DNA of 64,000 bases from Carallia brachiata. Taxonomy: Eukaryota; Streptophyta; Magnoliopsida; Malpighiales; Rhizophoraceae. Below the pieces are notes generated by a model. The model saw nothing but the letters and a program-made list of their open reading frames with translations. It had not been told where the DNA came from and made no database searches. The position numbers were made by a program, and so were the translations under genes. Shown here piece by piece: positions 26,033 to 39,110 of this stretch (positions are counted from its first letter, which is position 1; each line of letters starts with the position of its first letter). Location: NCBI GenBank assembly GCA_021464245.1, contig JADCRB010000081.1, positions 1 through 64,000 of the forward strand, read 5' to 3'.

Positions 26033-26680
26033 CCATGGTAATTAAAATCGGACTGTACCGGTCGGTTCAACCGGTTAAACCGGTGACCGGTTCTAAGTCC
26101 GGTCCGGTTTAACCCTAAAAAAAGATGCATAATGGACCGGAAAAAACCGGTTAAAAATCGGAAAACCGGTCAAAAACTGGGAAAACGGGCAAAAAAATAG
26201 GACTGATTGAACCAGTTTAATTTAAACCAAAAAATTTTAAATTATAATTTGACCCAAAATTTCATCTAAATTATAATTAAAACTCTAATTTTAATTAAAA
26301 ATTTCAATTTAACCTCAATTGGATTAAATTTTCAATTTAATCTTAAAACTAAAAAATTAATATTTAACACTATTTGTAATATTATTTTTTAATAATTTTT
26401 ATAAATTATATTTTGTTAAATAGTAATTGTAATATCCTTAATATATGTAAAATATTAATATCTTCTTAAAATACACTTTATTATATATTATCATCATTCT
26501 TATATAATATAACATTTTATATAATTATATAAGTTATATAAAAATTTAATTTTTATATATTTAATATTAAATACCGATTTTTACTGATTTAATCACGGTT
26601 ATACCGGTTGAACCAGTTGAATCTTAAACCATTAATCTTTTTAATTCAGTGATTGATTCGATTCTTAAAACATTGATAAC
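26033..26680. repeat. CCGGTT-rich dispersed element, copy 1
   Basis: It opens with a cluster of ACCGGT words (TACCGGTCGGTTCAACCGGT, GTGACCGGTTCTAAGTCCGG), passes through an AT-rich core with TTAAATTATAATTTGACCC, and closes with ATACCGGTTGAACC and CGATTCTTAAAACAT. The ends are loosely inverted. A second copy with the same order is at 54239-54700. ACAAC occurs next to both ends and might be a target duplication. It is non-coding and probably a MITE-like non-autonomous DNA element. Confidence 0.75.
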
Positions 26681-26689
26681 AACAAATTA

Positions 26690-27705
26690 AATTAAATATT
26701 TTTTTATAAATTAAACGATTTATGAACACTACAAAAATTAGGGTTGGAATCTCATTCCCTCCCAAGGCCTTTCACATATTTATATGTTATAAACCTTTTC
26801 AAAGTCAAAAAAAAAATTTTGACTGATACTTAAATTCTCCTAGTCTTGTCTCATAATTTCGATCGTACAATCTAATAAAGAAACACCATCTATCCCATCT
26901 TTTCCCCTTGTTTCTTCTCATATGTCATTGACAGACAAGGACCTTTTCGTGCCTATCATTTAAGAAGGCATTAACCATAATAATTTTAAAAACTATTAGC
27001 GTATAATTATTGTCAATTTACATTAGTAAAGACCATTATTTTGTTCCTTGTAAACTTGTTTTCTCCTTAACAACCAATATCATTTTATAAGCCTTGTGTA
27101 CAGAAAAAACATTACCATTATTTTTGATGCCTCATTACTCAAACTTACTAATTAAACCAAATTAATATGTGAATTTTATATAGAATATGAGAAGCCAAGG
27201 AGATGGATAAGGCTTGGGTTCTAGTAGACAAAACAAAGAAAAATGCGGAAAAATCTTCTAGGGAACGTGGTTGTAAAAGGTTGTGAAGTCCTATCCCCAG
27301 GCCACAACAAAGAAGTGTTAGCTAAAATGTGTCCAAATTTACTCATTACATTGCTCTTGCATATCCCCTCTAATAAATCCTCTTCAAGATTTATGATAGG
27401 GTTTTGGTATCCCAGTCTGAAGTCTGAACAAGTCATCGGTAGGATTCTGACAGAGCTTCATGCTCGAACTTTCATCTCTTGGAAGAATTGTGAGATTTAC
27501 AACTGCATTAATATTCAAAAAGATCAAGCGGGCACTTTTTGAAAAATCGGTACAGTGAAAGGCGTCAATTACCTTATTGTGTTGGTCTCTAATGCAACTT
27601 AATAAGGGAGTAAACTAAGATTAAATGGCCTAGCTCATACTTAAGTCAGCAAATTTGAACTTCAAGTAATCAAAAAATGATAAGCAAATAATGAATGATA
27701 TCAAA
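26690..27705. other. intergenic sequence, nothing recognised
   Basis: The region is AT-rich. A 99-codon open frame at 27243-27542 (plus) is the only longer frame. Its translation matches no family I know, and neither promoter nor splice signals support it. Confidence 0.4.
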
Positions 27706-27709
27706 CTAT

Positions 27710-28287
27710 GATGCACTGATACATACACGAGACAAAGACATGACACAACACAAATAAAAAAATACGAAAATTTTAAAAAAATTAGAAGACAGACACGGCG
27801 TATACATAACTATAAAATATATTAAATATTATATATATTACATAATATTTTTAATAAATTTAAAATTTTTTTACATATAATTCATAATAATTATTATTAT
27901 GATATTTTATGATATAACTTGTATTTTGTTCATAATTTTTTTAAAAAATATTATATATGTGTATATATATATTATATATGCATTTGTGTGTGGTTGTGTG
28001 ATATATATATATATATAACAAAATATTTAAACAAAAAATATAAATGTGTGTATAATATACTAAATAAAATATTAAATACATATAAAAGTGTTTGACATAT
28101 GTATTAAAGGTATCTGATACGTAAATTAAAACTGTACAACACGTGTGTCTAAATTTTTTTTTTTTTATTTTTTTGTTGGACACGTTTCGAAATATCCGAC
28201 ACGTATCCGAAGAGTATCAGACAAGTGTCGTATTTGACATGTGTGTCCAACACGAACACTTATATTTTAGAAGTATTCGTGTTTCTT
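27710..28287 (-). repeat. ACACGTGTCC-rich dispersed element, copy 1
   Basis: Read on the minus strand it starts AAGAAACACGAATACTT and continues with GTGTCGGATATTTCG, an AT-rich core, and ATGCAC at the far end. Copy 2 (60840-61471) has the same order on the plus strand, starting AAGAAGCACGGATACGTGCA. The shared words are built from GGACACG and TATCCGACACG. It is non-coding and probably a non-autonomous transposon. The middle holds AT and GT microsatellite runs (27955-28015). Confidence 0.7.
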
Positions 28288-30179
28288 AAATATCAAATCA
28301 TAAACACAATAGATGAGAGAGAGAGAGAGAAAGATTTTATAGAAATTTAACTATTCTTGAAGTTTACATCTTCTCCTTACGATCTCTACCTTGAGAGTTG
28401 TATTTACTATAGATCTAACTCGAGAAGATCAATCTTCTCACACACATTGGTCACTAAACTAAGCTCTCAATAGAGCATGTGGACTATCTTTCTTTGTCCT
28501 CTATGACCAAAGCTTCTCATTAGAGAACATTTGCTCTCTTTACACATAAGTCATCTAACTCTGAATACAAAGCTTTCATAAAGCTGTCCTTAAAAACATG
28601 ATGTTCTTTATCTTACTAGGGTACTTCGATTAGTTTTCACTTTCTACTTGAGCACTCTTGCTCTCAACCATTCATTAACGCTTTCACTCACTAGCACTTT
28701 CCTTTATTTGACTGCAAATTATACCTCATGTTCAAGATGCTTAGCTCTATTTATAAACACAAATATATAGACTTCTAAGGTCCCATTAGACGTTGTAATT
28801 GAGATATCTTGCCATTTGAGAGTCCATCATAATCTAGACAAAATTTAGAAACATTGTTTGTAAACTATCAAATGATCGTTGATCAAGTAAATTATGCAAG
28901 TGTACAAATCCAATCGTAATAATAAAATTTTAACAAATGTTTTAGGTGTCAAAACTATAGGGAATAGAATTAATTAAAATTTGTATCACTAAATAAACTA
29001 AATAAAACTAAAATTAAAAATAAACTAATTAATTAAAATTAAGATTTAACCAAATTAATTATTGACTGAAAATTAAATTGAAAACTGACTAAAAACAACT
29101 AAAGCACTAAATTAATTGAAAGCTAATAAGCTAAATTAAAAATTGAAGTTTTTAAATTGAGAATAGGCTAAGGTTCGAGATTTCATCTAATAGGAGGTAA
29201 ACTATGCTAGTATTTCATGGGTTTTGTAATTTGAACGTTGTTTCTACTACTGTAATTTTTGCTTTCTCTTGAGTAATTAAGTCGTATCTAATTTACATGT
29301 GATATTCTCTTGAAATTACACGAAAATAGATTAAGCCTATTAAGATTAAAAAACTCATTAGTATCATATAAATCTCTTATATCCCAAAATCAAAATTTAT
29401 ATGTTCATCTACCTAATGTACGACTAATGTCTCATCTCCCAAAATTTTGATACAACCCAAAAATTATTTTTATGATGGTCAATCATAAAAACAACCATCA
29501 ATTCAAAGTAGATAAATCAAAATTCAAATCTTTCAATTAAAATAAATTAATCCAAAAACAAGATACCTTTATGAAAACTAAGTAATTTACCCTCAAGCAA
29601 GATTATATTTTTTTACTCTACCTTAGGATTTAAATATCCATAGTAGAAATCAAAAGATCAAAAGTTAAAAGTATAATTGAATTTTATAAGAACAAGAAGA
29701 AAGAAGAAAAACTCCGTTTAGATATTCGAAATAATCCAAACTCTAACTGCAGTCTTCAATTCCCTTCTACTTTTTCTCTCATTTGGTGTATGAATTAATT
29801 GGAAGACTTTCTATAGCTTTTTTGATTGTATATGATATTTTGAATTGACCAAAATACCCTCAGTTAGTTTTTCAGAGTTATATTTCCACTAGAATAAAGA
29901 AAACCGTAAATAAATTCTAAATCAACTTGGAGTAATGTTGAAATCAATCCAAACCAGACCAGGACTAGTCCAAACAGTAGGCCTCGATCTTACGACTCTC
30001 ACGATAGGTCCGATAAACAGCAATTTTTACTTCTTTTTTATCGAATCAACCTACAACACCCAAAATAATAAAAGAAGTAAAATATGCCAAAAATAACCGA
30101 AATTGTATAATTAATAAATTAATTTAAACATATAATTTACAAAATAATTATGTAAATATCGGACCTATTAATCACAAAA
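28288..30179. other. AT-rich repeat-like sequence, unclassified
   Basis: 28310-28340 is a short GA microsatellite. 28340-28760 (CTCTACCTTGAGAGTTGTAT and similar) reads like a decayed LTR, but no partner was identified. 28850-30150 is an AAATTAA-rich stretch whose words (CAAGTGTACAAATCCAATCG) recall a common plant dispersed repeat. No coding region was found. Confidence 0.4.
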
Positions 30180-31310
30180 GTAAGTTCTATCAATCGTCAA
30201 AATTCTCATGCCAAAACAGTTTTCCATAGTCTTAGGCCAAAACAATTTTCTATAGTTCATGTAATCAATTACACTTTTGAGATCGATTAACTACTCTAAA
30301 CTCTCAGGTAAAATCTAGCTTCTGTAGTCTAATCAACCGCAGCGTATGGTTTATTCGACTGCTCCAAATTCTGTAGAACCTTTTTGTCCCTTCAGTTCTT
30401 TTCTTTTGTGTTTGTTTTCTTTCCTTTCTTCGAACAATCTCTTTTGATCATCTCCATCGTTTTTCAAATAATGTTCCTTTTTGTTTAGGAAATCTCTTTC
30501 AAATTCTTTTTCTTTTGTTTTTCTATGATTTTATGCAAATTCAAACTCATTTTATATCTTATCATAATCTCGTTCAAATTCTTTGTTTTCTTCTCGATGT
30601 CACAACTTATATACCCTTCTACAAATCAATTGCAAGTCTCTCTACGAAAATAAAAATCATGTGCCATTTTTTCCATTAGAAATTAGACAAAATTATCTTT
30701 TTACTCATGTTCTCACATAAATAAGCTACTGTTATTCATAGCATCATCTAAATGTTGACCCCATATGCAGTATTTTGGTCTTGACTTTCTCCACACATCC
30801 TCAATTAATGCATTGTTGATGGCTTTGAAAACGAAACACGTCTATCCTTATGATCACTTATGATTTATTATTCAGTTCATCTTCAATTAAGCACAATATT
30901 CTCGGGAGCTTTGTTGTCACTGATCAGTGTCTCAATATTCTCCGAGCTCCATAATTTGACCTTTAATTAACATTTGTGAGGTCGAGAGTCTTCTTCTTAA
31001 TTGCTGAGTTGATCAAACGATGTCCTCCAATTGGCATTTCAAAAACTTCTTTTGATCATAGATGACTCGCTTCCGTTATCATGTTTGCTTTGCTTCCTTT
31101 CAAACCTCCGTTTGTGTGATTTAAACTTTTAACAATTACACTTAAACAAACAAATTAGCAGTATTTTTTTTTTCATCAAAACTTAGTGGGAAACCTAGGG
31201 TCTCGACAATCTCCCCTTTTCTAATGATATCAAGACATTGATGCAAATAAAAATATAAGCACATATAAAACACTCAGCATCAAAATATTTCACACTCTTT
31301 TTTCCACAAA
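30180..31310. repeat. diverged repeat, left copy (possible LTR)
   Basis: Several blocks align with 38000-39110 in the same orientation: AATTAATGCATNNNNNNNGGC.TTGAAAAC, then ACACTT.AACAAA.A.ATTAG, then AAATATAAGCACA. The copies are heavily diverged. They flank the minus-strand gypsy mosaic at 32.1-37.6 kb, so they may be LTRs of one very old element, or two unrelated copies of one repeat. Confidence 0.4.
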
Positions 31311-31840
31311 TCAATAAAGTATCTAGACCAAAATTAGCATCTTACTTTTCTTCCTTCATGTAACAAAGATCTTTTCCCTTTTTTCGTTGAGCAATACTCA
31401 AAAAGCTAATATATTCTCCTCCAAAACATAGGAGTCCACTCAAGATAACCACAAAGATAAGCATAAAACAATACTTAGGCAAATTATCAAAATGCATCTG
31501 GCTTCTTTTCCCCCCGAAGAGGCATGCCGATTGAAACCTTAGGGAATTCATGCAAGAACAACAATTATCCTTTACTTCAATCATACAATATGAGCTCAAT
31601 ATAGCATGAAACGAAGTATATCAAATGATGTAGACTCATATGTGTCACAACGCACCTCAGGAGAGGGCACAGGCTAGATGGAAAAAGCTATTTTAAGGCC
31701 CTATAATTGAAAAGAATGGTAATAAGCCACAAACAACAGATGCATCTGTGCTTTTGACTAATACCAGGAATTAAGGCAAATTACGCTTAGGGGATGCCTT
31801 ACTCATGCACGTACCAAGTAGAAGTCCAAGAGAGTAAAAA

Positions 31841-32017
31841 AGAAGTCCAAATTTAAAGAATATCTAGTTCAGAAAACCATTCTTATTTAGCAAGAATAAT
31901 TAAATAGAATAATTCGGAACTCATCCTACATCAATGTTGGTATCAGAGTCAGGTTAAATAAGAATAATTAAATAAAAATTGTTTTCTAAATAGGATATTA
32001 TTAGAATTTGGACTTCT
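31841..32017. repeat. 177-bp palindromic element
   Basis: The left end AGAAGTCCAAATTTAAAGAA pairs with the right end TTAGAATTTGGACTTCT; the inverted match extends about 37 bp with a few differences. In the middle is TGGTATCAGAGTC (31938-31950), one base from the usual tRNA-Met primer-binding site of plant LTR elements. It could be a small MITE or a remnant of a miniature LTR element. Confidence 0.6.
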
Positions 32018-32139
32018 TGTGGCATCTTACACATCCTTTTAGTATTTGCATTATTTCCCTCTAGTTGCAAAAACTCAACTCCGTTGAGATGGACGCCAAA
32101 TAAGTATCGAATAAGGTGGAATATCATGAGCAAAGCTCA

Positions 32140-34160
32140 TTCCTAGGAAGCCAAGTAGAATCAGGAAAATGGTGTGCTTTCCATTGGACAAGGTAGGGAC
32201 TAAATCCTCCTTGCAAAGAAGCAACGTACTCATCATCTAAAATAATGTCAATCTCCTTGCAATGTTAAATAATAGATAGTGCCTTAGCCATAACAATTCT
32301 TGCAATAATATTAGAAGGAAAAGGAGGTTCAAAAGTATCTCCGTGTGGCAATAACTTCTCTACATTGAAAATAAGGCTAATACTCATGTCAGAAGGTAAT
32401 ATAAGTAAATATACATTGAGCACAAATTTTTTAAAGACAAAGAAAGGACTAATGACTCAATCATATAACTTTTTGGATGAATGCCAAAGAAAGTGTCTTA
32501 GACAAATATGAATCACGATAAAATCATTCACATTAAAAGATTTGGCTCGACAATGAATATCAATAGTAAGCTTATAATCAATATTACCCAAAGTCATTCT
32601 ATGCCTAATCTCAACATACAACTCATAAATATATTTAGGAAAATTGTTTGCAAGCTTTGAAAAACAAAAATATGTGGGAATGGTAACAAGATGAATGTAT
32701 GTGTTCAGGGTATAACCATAGAAAGTCTCAATATAGCTTTTACTAGTAGAACTAGTCACAAAATTACTATAACTCAGAGGTTATTAAAATTAAATCTCAA
32801 TTACTTTATTTTTCATCCACAAAACATTCAAGTAAATTACCTAAATTTTAGTTAATAATCTTTATTTGAGGATGGAGTGTAGATGAAAACTTCAAACTAG
32901 TCCCAAATGATTGTTTTTCAAAAATAACTGACAAATTTAACATCTCTATTGTACACAATAGAACTGGGTAAACCATGCAACTTACCAATCTCTTCAAACA
33001 ATAACTTAGCAATATAAGATACATTAATAGATTTATTATATGAAATACAATGAGCCATTTTGGACAAGTTGCCCTAACCAAACCAAGCAAAAAAACCATA
33101 TTGACATCTAATCAAAGTTCGTATGAAATAGGTAGATGAGTGTACAAACTAGAGGATAACAATATTTTTGGTCCTAAACATTTCAATTTTTTTAATGTAG
33201 TCTAAATGCTTTGTTCATTGCAATTTAGTTCTCAACATTATCATTCTATTTTAAATAAATCTAATTTGTAACATAATGCTATCAATCTATTAGGTATTAA
33301 GTTATTGATTGACAACATCCCGTTATTAATAAAATTTAAATTAAAATGGAATGACAACATATTGGACTGAATTGGAATAGATAAAACATTTAGAACTACA
33401 TGGAAAAAAATTGAAACATTTAGGACCAAAAGTATCATTATCTTATAAAAACTAGGGTGATGGATTTTAGTTTTTGTCACTTGACAAGTGCAACAATGTG
33501 ATGCAATCTTTGAAACATCTTCTTTTAGTGAAGGCCAATAAAACTTATTCTCAACAAGTGCAATAGTTTCATCCATTCCTAAATAACCAACTAATATGCC
33601 ATAAGAAATTTCCCAAATTAAGAAAAAAAATTATGCATGTGGGATGCACAACTTATTGGCCTTAAACAAAGAAACATTAATCACAAAATAAACAAAATTC
33701 CTACGATTACTAGCACTTAAATATTGAGATATGAGATCCAAATTTAGACAAGTAAGGTACACTTAATGTAGTCTATCAAATCCTATTACATGAGTACTCA
33801 TTATTTGAAGGACACAAACAACGCAACAAAAGTGTCATCAACATGATTTTTCACACAAGAACTATGCTTAGTAGCAAAAGATACTCGTTAAGAAAATGAA
33901 CCCATACAACATGTTTCTTATTCAATTTCTTTTTAGAATTCAAATAACAAAATGTTTGATGATGAGATTATAAAACAAATACTTAAGGTAATTGATAATC
34001 CTTCCAATGACAAAATGAATGAACCACAGTATATAAATTTTATCATAAATTCAATATTTCTATTTTGCCTCATTGAATTTCTCACTAAAAAATGCAATGG
34101 GATGACCGTCTTGACTCAAGACTCCTACTATACCAACTCTTAAAGTAACACAAGCAACCT
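32140..34160 (-). pseudogene. Ty3/gypsy chromovirus 3' half: RNase H, integrase, chromodomain
   Basis: Reading down the minus strand: RNase H words LSQDGHPIAFFSEKFNEAK (34145-34065), the integrase zinc-binding part MDETIALVENKFYWPSLKED with HCCTCQV (33576-33480), a decayed integrase core (33099-32850), the integrase C-terminal part with RAKSFNVNDFIVI (32759-32457), and a chromodomain ILDDEYVASLQGGF with YLVQWKAHHFPDSTWL (about 32260-32150). This order identifies a chromovirus. Stops and frameshifts are frequent. The gag, protease and RT belonging to this element are missing; the sequence directly upstream belongs to a different lineage. Confidence 0.85.
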
Positions 34161-34549
34161 TGTGCACCTTGCTGAAGTAGGGATGCCACGAAACTAGGGC
34201 ATATCTAATTTATTCATGGGTTTTTGAAAGTTATAGCAGCTTCACTTTACAAATAGAATTTCTCATTTGTTTTAAAAAAATTGTGATATAACCATGAAAA
34301 TAAGGGTTAATATCTTAAAAACTAATGACTTTTTCGAAAATTAACAAATATAAGATGACCTTTAAAAATTCACAATTTAGTTTCCGTAATAATTTTTCGT
34401 AGCAAATAAACCACACAGCTCAAAGGATGGAAACCTTCAAAGGTGGTGACGTGGCGAGATGACTTGGACGACAAGTATTTTAAAAACTTGACACCTAGGA
34501 TCCATCTCAAATGGAAATAAATTTGGGCTTTATGGACCTAAGCCCAACA

Positions 34550-37500
34550 CAATTAAATAATTAACTTTTATGAAAATGAGGTAGATCCTTTACTTGATTC
34601 GAGGTAGTTGACTCTTGACCAGCATGTCATCCACATAAACCTCTACATTCTAGCAAATTTGATTTTTGAACGTCTTGTTGATCAGCCTCCGCTAGAGTGG
34701 TGCCTATGTTCTTGAGTTCGAATAGCATAACATTGTATAAGTAAGTGTCTTCCTCTACGATTATCACTATCTTATATTAGTTCGACTCATTAATAGGAAT
34801 TTGCTTGTAACCCAATAACACGTCCATAATTATCAACAACTAATGTCCTAAAGTACTATCTACCAACTGGTTGATGTGGGTAGAAAGTAACTATCATTTG
34901 AACAATCCTTGTTAAGATCCAAATCTACGCACATTCGCGATTTTCCACTTACCTTCTTCACCATTATCATGTTGGCCAACCAAGTGGTGTATGTAACTGA
35001 CCATATAAAGCTTGCCTCCTATTCTATGGCTGCTTATCTGATTTGTGTGAAGTTCTGCCTATTTTGCTTAACCAGGACGATGGAGGGGTCAATGTTTAGT
35101 TTGTAAGACATGACATCCAAGCCTATTCCTGACAAATCTGTCGGGACCCACACGAAGATATTGCTGTTGTGCCTTAAGAAAGTAATAATTTCTTCTTTAA
35201 GTTGGGACGAGAGCCTTTTCTTGATTTGGACTTTCTTCTTCAGATTTCCATGATGAAGCTATACTTACTCTAGTCCCTCTATTAGAATTCCTTGTTCTCA
35301 TGATTCTTCTTTAAGGTCAAGACTAGATACATCAGAATTTGACATCTTCAACTTCACCCAAGCTACTTACAACTCTCGGGCTAACTTCTTATCTTCTCGT
35401 ACTTGATAGACAACACGGTGTTGAATGATCTCAGAGCCGATCTCTTCGATATTGCGTTGTATGAAAAGATGTCTTTACTACCAAGAATTCCTAGACCACC
35501 TTTTTCAAGTGTGTTGGGGTCCTGAGCACATCAATGATGCCCATCGACATGATCAACTCACCCACAAATCTATATAACGGGCAATAAATCTGCTTGAGCG
35601 CCTCCTCTTTGAAACAATTCTTGCAAAAGCCTTATGATACACGATATCAACCGAGCTCCTGATGTCTACGATTACCCTCTATACCTCACAATTATTCATT
35701 AGTGCATTGACCACCAGAGGGTCATTATAAAAAGACTCAAGTCCATCAATGTCATCTGTACCGAAAGTAATTGGGGATTTTTATATTCAAGGACGCTTTC
35801 CTTGAACATTAAATACTCTATGTGCATATGACTTCCTGGGCAAAGTTGTGATGCCTATAGGGGAACCCCCCACAATTCCATTACTGACTCTTTTTGTCTG
35901 TTAGCATTGAGAGGGATTCGGTTGGTCTTGCCAGCTTGTTCCCGCCTCTCCAAAAGGTTTGACTTGGGCAAGCACTTTGAATTTACACCCAATGCCTTTT
36001 TCCTGCCCATTGCATGATGGACATACTTTTGAAGTTATCCCCATTTGAAGAGGCTCTCTATCTTATCTATTATATTGCGACACTTCTTGATATAGTGGAC
36101 ATGATCATTACAAAAATGGCAAAATTTTTTTGATCCCATTTGTCAAGTTCAGCCATGATTCTGTGCGGCCATCTAAGGATATTCCTATTCCTTATCTCCA
36201 TAAGGATGTTAGTTTAGATGTTCAACGATGTGTATCGCTCGAAACTGCTATTGGCGCTTCGATGCACCCTTCTCCTCAAGTTCCAAGATGGGGTCTGGCC
36301 CCGCCTTCTTCTTCCTTACCTTCGAACGACTTTGGTTGGGATTCGCCACCTTTCTGGTGGACTTCTGTCACATTTCGTGTAGTAGCTGCATCGTATGCCA
36401 GGATGTATTTTTCTATTCCAATCATTATTTCCACAAAGGTTGTAGGATGGTTTTTGTCCAAGGAAAATATGAATCAGGATTTCCTCAATCCCGTATAAAA
36501 GCCATAAAAGTAAATTTTAGGCTTAACTCTTTAATCTTTGGTGCTTCCTTACTGAAATGAGAGACGTAATCCCTCAAGGATTTGTTTGGATTATGCCAGA
36601 TAGAAACTATTGTAGCAGCAATTTGCTTCATCTTTTACTCTTGACAATTGAGTAGCAAATCTCCTCCCCAACGCCTCTAGACTTGGAATCGATAGTGAGG
36701 CAGCTCTACATACCAGTGATGCATTGGGCGTTTTAAGGTGGTCAAGAAAGCTTTGCACATATTGGATTTTCAGGCTCTGTACAGGATCATGAGAGTATGG
36801 AACCAGATCCAATGAGCTTCCAGATTGGCAGTCCCATAACAAGGGTCGAGAAAAGGCTGCTTGAACTTCTTATGAATTGGCACTTGCTGGGCCTCTGTTG
36901 CAAGCGGGGATCCAAATATACGCTTCTCATACTAGCAAGACTTTCTTCCTTCAAGTGTGGCTACCTGGAGCATTAGCTGTTGGGCTTGTTTGGCAGTTTC
37001 TTCTCGCATTCGAGAGTGATCCGAACATTTTTTGGAAAAAGTTTTTTTTTTTGGAGGGTGTTTTTTGAATATCTTGCCTCGACTAAACTAGAGAATAATC
37101 CTTTGACTCTCTAGTTGGTAAAAAAGATAGCCTTTGATTCGTCCAATTATGTAGAGGTGGCGGATATCAGGGAGAAAGTAGATCTTCTACGATACCGGAA
37201 ACTTACTCTGGGTGTTCAGTGGGTCTTGAAGTTGGTCTTCGACAATAGGGAGTCCTTCCTCGATAGTGTTGTTTCGACAATCAGTTTGATTCAGGTCTGC
37301 AACGGTGAGGCTCTTTTGTTTTCTCTCAAAGAAGCCATTACAACCGAAAGTTCGCGAATTTGCTCTGTCATAGTATGAAGCTCCTCTGGAGAGAAGGGTT
37401 GCTAACTAGCTGTAGTCGTTGGGCCAGGAGTAACAAAAGGGGATGTGTTGTCATCTAACATTGACAACAAATCGGTTTACTCCACTTACTAGTTATAAGC

Positions 37501-37557
37501 CAAGAAAAGGGACAACAGGGAGAGACACAACCTAGTTTCCTACAAACAACACCAATG
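34550..37557 (-). mobile_element. Tat/Retand-like Ty3/gypsy remnant: primer site, gag, protease, RT
   Basis: On the minus strand a decayed primer-binding region ATTGGTGTTGTTTGTAGGA (37557-37539) precedes gag (37430-36060), protease (about 35740-35600) and RT (35110-34600). RT words such as SYKLNIDPSIVLVKQNRQNF, TTWLANMIMVKKVSGKSRMC and DCSNDSYFLP match the Tat-clade pattern, which differs from chromoviruses. All reading frames are broken. The RNase H and integrase of this lineage are absent. No LTR could be delimited with confidence; a 5' LTR should lie just above 37557. Confidence 0.75.
36060..37430 (-). pseudogene. gag remnant with an intact-looking zinc knuckle (Tat-like)
   Basis: The capsid part reads MCKAFLTTLKRPMHHWYVEL, ATQLSRVKDEANC and FIFSLDKNHPTTFVEIMIGI. 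The nucleic-acid-binding part near 36075-36120 keeps CHFCNDHVHYIKKC, which satisfies the C-x2-C-x4-H-x4-C zinc knuckle. Stop codons separate these parts, so no gag protein can be made. Confidence 0.75.
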
Positions 37558-37999
37558 ATCAAGCTTAATCCTAGATGGCTAAGAGCAGGCCAACCTTTAA
37601 AAAATGTAAGATGTTGGATTAAAATTTTGACCTGCAAAACAAAATAAAGTTACGGAGTACTAGGTTGAACCAGATGTTAATACTTTGATGCTTAGGTTGG
37701 TAGAGTATAAAAGGAGTGAAGAAGAAAAAATCTAATAAGAGTGAGGTCATTATCTTAAAAATAGCATTCTTGTGATACTTATAAGAGATTTGGTGGATTC
37801 TTATTGGCAGAGGGAATAAGTATTTCTGATATTAAAGTATCTATATAAGACTTGGGGTACTTTCTCTACTCAGGCCCTTTTGATCTAAATTTTATTGTAT
37901 ATTGCGTTTTTAGGGCCTTGGTCTATAGATGTTGGTTCTGAGATTAACCAGTAACCATATCACTTTCCTTTCTCAAACAAAAATCATTAAAAAATTTTC

Positions 38000-39110
38000 A
38001 TTGAACATCATAACTGAATGCTATAAGATTTTTTAGCACATATTCAAAATCATTTATTTAATGCTCTTCAAATCTTGTGAGATAATATTGCAATCAACTT
38101 TACAGCTCTAAACACCCTTCATAAATCACTTATATATTTTTTCTATAAAGCTCCAAATTATGTCGTTTTTGCATTAGAAACTAGACTTATACAAGTTTCC
38201 ATTCATATTTAGTTCAGTAGCTAATTCACTTGCAACACTATTAAGGAAGGACTTCTATTGATGAAGGATTCTAAATATGTGACGCTCTTTAGTATTTTAT
38301 CGGAGGCCTTCGGGTCTAGAACGATGACACTCCTTTGTCTTCTAGACTTATATAGGCTTCTAGAATTTGATCAATAAAATCAGTCGTAAAAGCTCTGACA
38401 CTCTTTAATATTTTACCCATAACTTCCTCCACAAATTTCCAAATATCGTCTTTATGATGGCTTTTAGAACTAAACAGAAATATCTTTCTAACTATATACT
38501 CATTGCTTAACTCATTCCTATAACATCCACTTAAAGTTAACTCACAAAAACTATCACCTTAGCTTTGACAGTCTTCACTCTTTTTATTAGAACTTCCTAT
38601 ATAAACCTTTAATTAATGCATAGCTAGGGCGTTGAAAACAAGACTCAAATAGCTTTTTGCCTTGTATGGTTCAGTGTTTAACTCATATTCATTGATTATA
38701 CAAGCCTCTAAAAATTAGCAATCACCGAGTAGACCTTTAATCTAATCTCTATGCTTTTACCTCTGCAAACTCCATACTTCATGAAACAACCTTCAATCAT
38801 CATTGCTAAGCTCATAAAGTCGTCATGCCCATTGTTGAGCTGATCATAGAATATTTTTAGTTACAATTCATCAACTCCTTTAGCTCACAAGTTGATTCAC
38901 TAATCTTCATATACTTGTGTTGCTTTCATTTGTATTGTGCTTTTGTTTGATTCATTCCTTTCACTAATCACACTTGAACAAATATATTAGTAACTCTCAA
39001 TGTTTTGTGATAATAACAAAAAATTGATTCAAAGAACAAAAAAAGCAAATATAAGCACACCCGAACATATTTTTCTCTCTTTTTGTTAGCGTACAAAAGA
39101 GTTATCTAGA
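38000..39110. repeat. diverged repeat, right copy (possible LTR)
   Basis: Partner of 30180-31310, in the same orientation. The best stretch is 38920-39070 (CACTAATCACACTTGAACAA, AAGCAAATATAAGCACA). No coding region. The assignment as an LTR is a guess based on the two copies flanking the gypsy mosaic. Confidence 0.4.

Noticed and set aside
27221..27542. 99-codon plus-strand frame and its minus-strand partner as a gene
   Set aside because: No family resemblance, no splice or promoter support, and open on both strands by chance.
31938..31950. Primer-binding word as the start of a complete plus-strand LTR element
   Set aside because: No plus-strand gag or pol follows and no LTR pair was found; kept only as part of the small palindromic element.
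36130..37378. Plus-strand frames of 63-122 codons
   Set aside because: The minus strand of the same region reads as retrotransposon gag, so these are shadows.
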